From positions 1 through 12,904 of the forward strand of contig JAKONB010000197.1 of the NCBI GenBank assembly GCA_022702195.1: DNA of 12,904 nt. Reading direction: 5' to 3'. Below are positions 12,421-12,904 of this stretch, in pieces. A model generated the notes under the pieces. The model worked only from the letters and a program-made list of their open reading frames with translations, had not been told where the DNA came from and searched no databases. Each line of letters starts with the position of its first letter. Positions within the stretch are counted from its first letter, which is position 1. The DNA comes from Beijerinckiaceae bacterium. GTDB taxonomy: Bacteria > Pseudomonadota > Alphaproteobacteria > Rhizobiales > Beijerinckiaceae. The translations under genes and the position numbers were made by a program.

Positions 12421-12904
12421 ATGGCAGAGGACAAGGGCAACGGCCTGCAATCGGCGCTGCGGCGCAGGCTTCTCATGGGTCTCGCCGGCGTGCCGGCCAT
12501 CGCGCTGATGCCGCGCATGAGCTTCGCGGCCGCCCCCCCGACGTCGGCGGTGAACACCACGGGCCTCGCCGTGACCGACACCGAGGTGACGGTGGGCATC
12601 CTGCACTCGGCCACCGGCACCATGGCGATCTCCGAGACCGGCTCGATCCAGGCCGAGAAGCTCGCCATCGACCAGATCAACGCCGCCGGCGGCGTGCTCG
12701 GCCGCAAGATCAAGGTCATCCAGGAGGACGGCGCCTCCGACTGGCCGACCTTCGCCGAGAAGGCCAAGAAGCTGCTGGTCAACGACCATTGCGCCGCCGT
12801 GATGGGCTGCTGGACCTCCGCCTCGCGCAAGGCCGCGCTGCCGGTCTTCGAGCAGTACAACGGCCTGCTGTACTACCCGACCTTCTACGAGGGCCTGGAG
12901 CAGT
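12421..12904 (+). CDS. urtA: Urea/short-chain-amide ABC transporter substrate-binding protein, UrtA-like (3' end outside window)
   Basis: The first 161 codons of a periplasmic binding protein of the UrtA/FmdD branch (HAAT superfamily), which delivers urea or short amides to an ABC importer as a nitrogen source. The start at 12421 has AGGG just upstream and opens a Tat-type signal peptide: residues 14-19 are RRRLLM, followed by a hydrophobic stretch and likely cleavage after SFA near residue 36. The mature part shows TVGILHSATGTMAISETGS, INAAGGVLGRKIKVIQEDG, ASDWPTFAEKAKKLL, MGCWTSASRKAALPVFE and GLLYYPTFYEGLEQ, all family hallmarks. UrtA proper often has YPVQYEGEE at the last motif; YYPTFYEGLEQ is a variant I associate with Rhizobiales proteins annotated as urea or amide binders, so the ligand is not certain. 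Downstream permease and ATPase genes would be expected outside the window. It is divergent from the permease-kinase. Confidence 0.88.
   Translation, partial: MAEDKGNGLQSALRRRLLMGLAGVPAIALMPRMSFAAAPPTSAVNTTGLAVTDTEVTVGILHSATGTMAISETGSIQAEKLAIDQINAAGGVLGRKIKVIQEDGASDWPTFAEKAKKLLVNDHCAAVMGCWTSASRKAALPVFEQYNGLLYYPTFYEGLEQ

Noticed and set aside
1..12904. CRISPR array, tRNA, rRNA or complete insertion sequence
   Set aside because: No regularly spaced repeats of 24-40 bp, no tRNA cloverleaf or rRNA-like conserved stretches, and no transposase frame were seen. The only array is the 3 x 14-bp repeat at 3457-3498, which has no spacers.

Overview
The window is GC-rich DNA (roughly 70% by eye) with compact genes and many small intergenic palindromes. 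The proteins look alphaproteobacterial: a GcrA-type C-terminal module, a Rhizobiales-style UrtA/amide-binding protein, a DctA of the SFNLDAFS subgroup, and a permease-histidine kinase fusion. Methylobacterium/Methylorubrum or a close Rhizobiales relative is my best guess, inferred from protein style and repeat style and not from a marker gene. Nothing indicates a plasmid, a prophage or a complete insertion sequence.

Layout: (1) 1-1067 (+) is the 3' part of dxs (isoprenoid precursor synthesis). (2) 1076-1241 is a small non-coding element with imperfect terminal inverted repeats. (3) 1248-1793 (-) is an exported Cu/Zn superoxide dismutase, divergent from (4) 2057-3379 (+), a DctA-type C4-dicarboxylate symporter. 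(5) 3526-4137 (+) is an exported, Arg/Pro/Ala-rich protein of unknown function, preceded by three 14-bp tandem repeats. (6) 4141-4203 is a perfect 30-bp-stem bidirectional terminator, followed by two REP-like palindromes. (7) 4321-4554 (-) is a 77-residue protein resembling only the C-terminal sigma-binding module of GcrA. (8) 4953-6593 (+) is a Pit-family phosphate transporter. (9) 6811-7821 (+) is a UDP-glucuronate 4-epimerase-like SDR enzyme. (10) 7835-8746 (-) and 8739-12119 (-) form a two-component operon: a REC-(PAS-like)-LuxR response regulator, and upstream of it a 1126-residue hybrid kinase whose N-terminal half is an NCS1 (cytosine/purine permease-like) transporter. (11) 12421-end (+) is the start of a urea/short-chain-amide ABC transporter binding protein (UrtA-like), divergent from the kinase.

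The most coherent unit is the right third. A transporter-like sensor kinase, its translationally coupled LuxR regulator and a divergently transcribed urea/amide uptake gene share a 301-bp intergenic region with several dyads. The simple reading is a nitrogen-compound sensing system in which a permease relative senses a urea/amide/purine-type solute and controls the ABC uptake operon. That link is inference from architecture and position. The other genes look like independent units (central metabolism, oxidative stress, carbon and phosphate uptake, envelope sugar metabolism).
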